From Planctomycetota bacterium (GTDB lineage Bacteria > Planctomycetota > PLA2 > JAEUHO01), in assembly GCA_029213105.1 (NCBI GenBank), contig JARGNS010000042.1, positions 1-13,455 on the forward strand: a stretch of 13,455 bases of DNA, in the 5' to 3' direction. Each line of letters opens with the position of its first letter. Positions within the stretch are counted from its first letter, which is position 1. The notes under the pieces were generated by a model. It searched no databases. It was given only the letters and a program-made list of their open reading frames with translations, and had not been told where the DNA came from. Below, piece by piece: positions 11,465-13,455 of the stretch. The position numbers and the translations under genes are program-made.

Positions 11465-13455
11465 CTAGCGCCCGCCGTCGCCACCGTCGCCGTTCTTCTT
11501 GGCGTCGCCGTCCTTCTTGCCGCCCCCATCCTTCACGGGGCCGTCCTTCTTGACGGGCCGGTCGGGGATCGACTCGCCTGCGTAGGCGGCGCGCTTGTGG
11601 ATGCTCTCGCGCATGCAGCTGCCCCACATGGTGCGGGCCAGGTCGGCGCGTTCGTTGAGCTCGTCGAGGTTGACGCGCATCTGCGCCATGCGCTGCTCGC
11701 GCTCGCCCTTCTCGGTCTCGAGACGCTCGCGTGCGGCCTTGTCGAACGCGTCGGGGTCCTCGTCGAGGGCCCGGACCTGCTCCTCGAAGGGGGTGGTCCA
11801 GGTCTCGGTCTCGCGGGCGAAGGCGAGGATGGCGAAGAACTTCTCGGCGGCCTCGCGCTCCTTGCCGAGGCGCGTGAGGCGTGCGCGGACGGCGTTGCTC
11901 AAGTCACCCTCGGCGGTGGCCGCAGCCTGATACTGGGCGCTGGCGATCTCGTAGCGGCCGGCAAGCTCGGCCAGCAAGCCGAGCGCCGCATGGTCTGCGG
12001 GTGTGCAGTCCGGCAGGCGCGGCTTGCCTTCGAAGAAGAACAGGTTGTCGAGCAACCAGCGCGGGCTCGAGCGGTGGAAGGGCACGACGTCCTTGCTCCA
12101 CTTCACGCCCTCGGCGGAGATGCCGCGGATGCGAAGCTTCTTCGGCTTGCCCTTCTTGTCGACGCCCATGAAGTCGTCGGTCACCCACTTGCTCTCGTCG
12201 GCCACGATGCGCGCGAAGAGCTTCTCGAGTGCGTCGATGAGGGGCGGCCACTGGGCGGCGAGCTGCTTGTAGCTGCCGACCTTGAGCATGGCGTCCGCCA
12301 TCTCGACCTGGGTGCGCGCCTCCTTGAAGTCGAAGCGCTGGAGGTAGCCCTCTTCGGGGTTCCAGAGCTTGCGGGCGAGGTTGAAGTAGACCTTGCGGTC
12401 CGTGCGGTACTCGCGGTCCTGGAAGTCCTCGTAGCCCTTCTTCGTCATGGCGACGAGGTTGTCGGCGGCCTCTCGGGCGCGCTTCAGGGCCGCGACGACT
12501 TGCGGGGCCATTTCCTGCTTGGCCTCGAAGCCGGCAGGCAGGGAGGCGAGGAACTCGGAGACCGCCTTCTGGGCTTCGCCGTACGACGTGTGACTCGGCT
12601 CGCCACCCAGCAGCTTGGTGACCTTGTTGATCAGCTGGGTCCTGCGGCCATCGATGGTGCGTACGGCCTGGTCGACAAGTTGGATGCCGCGCGGGGCGTC
12701 CTTCTTGGTCCTGGGTGCGTGCTTCTTGAGGATGGCGTCGACCGCCTTGGCGTCGATCAGCGTGAAGCGGTCCACCTTGCGGCCGAGCAACTCCTTGACG
12801 ATCTCGTCGAGTTCGGCGCTGCGGACCTTCTCTTCGAGGTCGAGCCAGTCGGTGTACTCGCCCTTGTCGAAGAGCGTCTTGAGCGAGCGGGCGTAGTCGG
12901 CGATGAGGCGCTCGGCATCCTCGGCGGCCTTCTTCTTGCCGTCGACGATCTGCTTCTCGAACTTGGTGCGCGTCTTGATCGTCGACTCGATGTCGGTGTG
13001 GATCTTGCGCATCTTGCCGCTGAACTCGCCGAGCTTGGCGATGTTCTCGTCGTAGACGGGGGCAAGGCGGTCCTTGATCTCGGCGGCCTTGCCGGTGCCC
13101 AGCTTGCCCTTGGCCTCGCGCCAGGTGCCGACCTGCTTGTCCCAGCCGTCGGCCGTCTCCTTCGCCGTCTTGGACATGGTCTTGAAGACGGACTTCTTCC
13201 AGTTGTCGCCGTCGTCCATCTTGCCGCCGATGAAGCGCGTGTAGAGATCGGTGTAGGTCGAGCCCGCCTTGGTGACCGTGTCGCGCAGGGGCCTGCTCAT
13301 GTTCGTGAGCAGGGCGTTGAGGCGCTGCGCGCGGGCCTCCTTCGTCTCGGGCGGCTTGACGAACTCGGGCTCCTTCATCGCGAAGAAGATGGCGATGCCG
13401 ATCGCAATGGCGGCGGCGACGCCGCCGAAGATCAGCGGCTTGCGCGAGGCGGGCT
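11465..13455 (-). CDS. Membrane-anchored helical/coiled-coil protein of unknown function (5' end beyond right edge)
   Basis: I recognise no family. The frame is open to the window edge, 25 codons upstream of an internal ATG at 13378. Those codons encode SRKP followed by a 17-20 residue hydrophobic helix, so the protein probably has one N-terminal membrane anchor, with the Arg/Lys on the cytoplasmic side and the long domain outside. The rest (about 637 residues) is rich in Lys, Glu, Ala and Arg and looks almost wholly alpha-helical with coiled-coil stretches. A TPR-like segment lies around LGLLAELAGRYEIASAQYQ. The last 32 residues (11468-11563) are a low-complexity Lys-Asp-Gly tail, probably disordered. 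It may be an envelope scaffold or structural protein. The stop reads TAGG, four bases before the DUF167 start. The true start is outside the window. Confidence 0.8.
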   Translation of the reverse strand, partial: PASRKPLIFGGVAAAIAIGIAIFFAMKEPEFVKPPETKEARAQRLNALLTNMSRPLRDTVTKAGSTYTDLYTRFIGGKMDDGDNWKKSVFKTMSKTAKETADGWDKQVGTWREAKGKLGTGKAAEIKDRLAPVYDENIAKLGEFSGKMRKIHTDIESTIKTRTKFEKQIVDGKKKAAEDAERLIADYARSLKTLFDKGEYTDWLDLEEKVRSAELDEIVKELLGRKVDRFTLIDAKAVDAILKKHAPRTKKDAPRGIQLVDQAVRTIDGRRTQLINKVTKLLGGEPSHTSYGEAQKAVSEFLASLPAGFEAKQEMAPQVVAALKRAREAADNLVAMTKKGYEDFQDREYRTDRKVYFNLARKLWNPEEGYLQRFDFKEARTQVEMADAMLKVGSYKQLAAQWPPLIDALEKLFARIVADESKWVTDDFMGVDKKGKPKKLRIRGISAEGVKWSKDVVPFHRSSPRWLLDNLFFFEGKPRLPDCTPADHAALGLLAELAGRYEIASAQYQAAATAEGDLSNAVRARLTRLGKEREAAEKFFAILAFARETETWTTPFEEQVRALDEDPDAFDKAARERLETEKGEREQRMAQMRVNLDELNERADLARTMWGSCMRESIHKRAAYAGESIPDRPVKKDGPVKDGGGKKDGDAKKNGDGGDGGR

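Overview
The window is a gene-dense, very GC-rich bacterial chromosome segment. Most starts are GTG, most stops are TAG, and the gaps are short. There are no tRNA or rRNA genes, CRISPR arrays, transposases, phage genes or plasmid genes. The phylum cannot be fixed from this sequence. The topoisomerase pair resembles the type I know from Bacteroidetes, and a membrane protein fused to a spermidine-synthase-like domain and an anchored coiled-coil protein are both present. With the high GC, a planctomycete-like or other deep-branching free-living lineage is possible, but this is only a weak inference.

Region 1 (1-5544, minus strand) reads as one compact operon. Its order is topoisomerase IV subunit B (parE, interrupted by one in-frame TAG), subunit A (parC), an unrecognised 44-codon ORF, a cysteine-synthase-family PLP enzyme, a MarR regulator, and a secreted protein cut by the left edge. 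Junctions are overlaps or gaps of a few bases, except 58 bases before marR.

Region 2 (5545-5651) is a divergent intergenic region. It holds the only AT-rich patch there, a run of nine G, and a perfect 7-bp inverted repeat whose loop carries a -10-like TAGAAT just before the proline dehydrogenase ATG.

Region 3 (5652-10525, plus strand) encodes proline dehydrogenase, an alpha/beta hydrolase, thymidine kinase, and a large polytopic membrane protein fused to a spermidine-synthase-like domain. The last two genes overlap by 17 bases.

Region 4 (10538-13455, minus strand) converges on region 3 with a 12-base gap. It encodes a membrane-anchored helical protein cut by the right edge, a DUF167/YggU protein, and PurN.

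The genes are mainly housekeeping: DNA topology, cysteine synthesis, proline catabolism, thymidine salvage and purine synthesis. I found no defence, secretion or mobile system. The most notable points are the lone amber codon inside the Toprim domain of ParE, the dominance of TAG stops (9 of 12, seven followed by G), the small ORF between parC and the cysteine synthase gene, and the promoter/hairpin arrangement before proline dehydrogenase.
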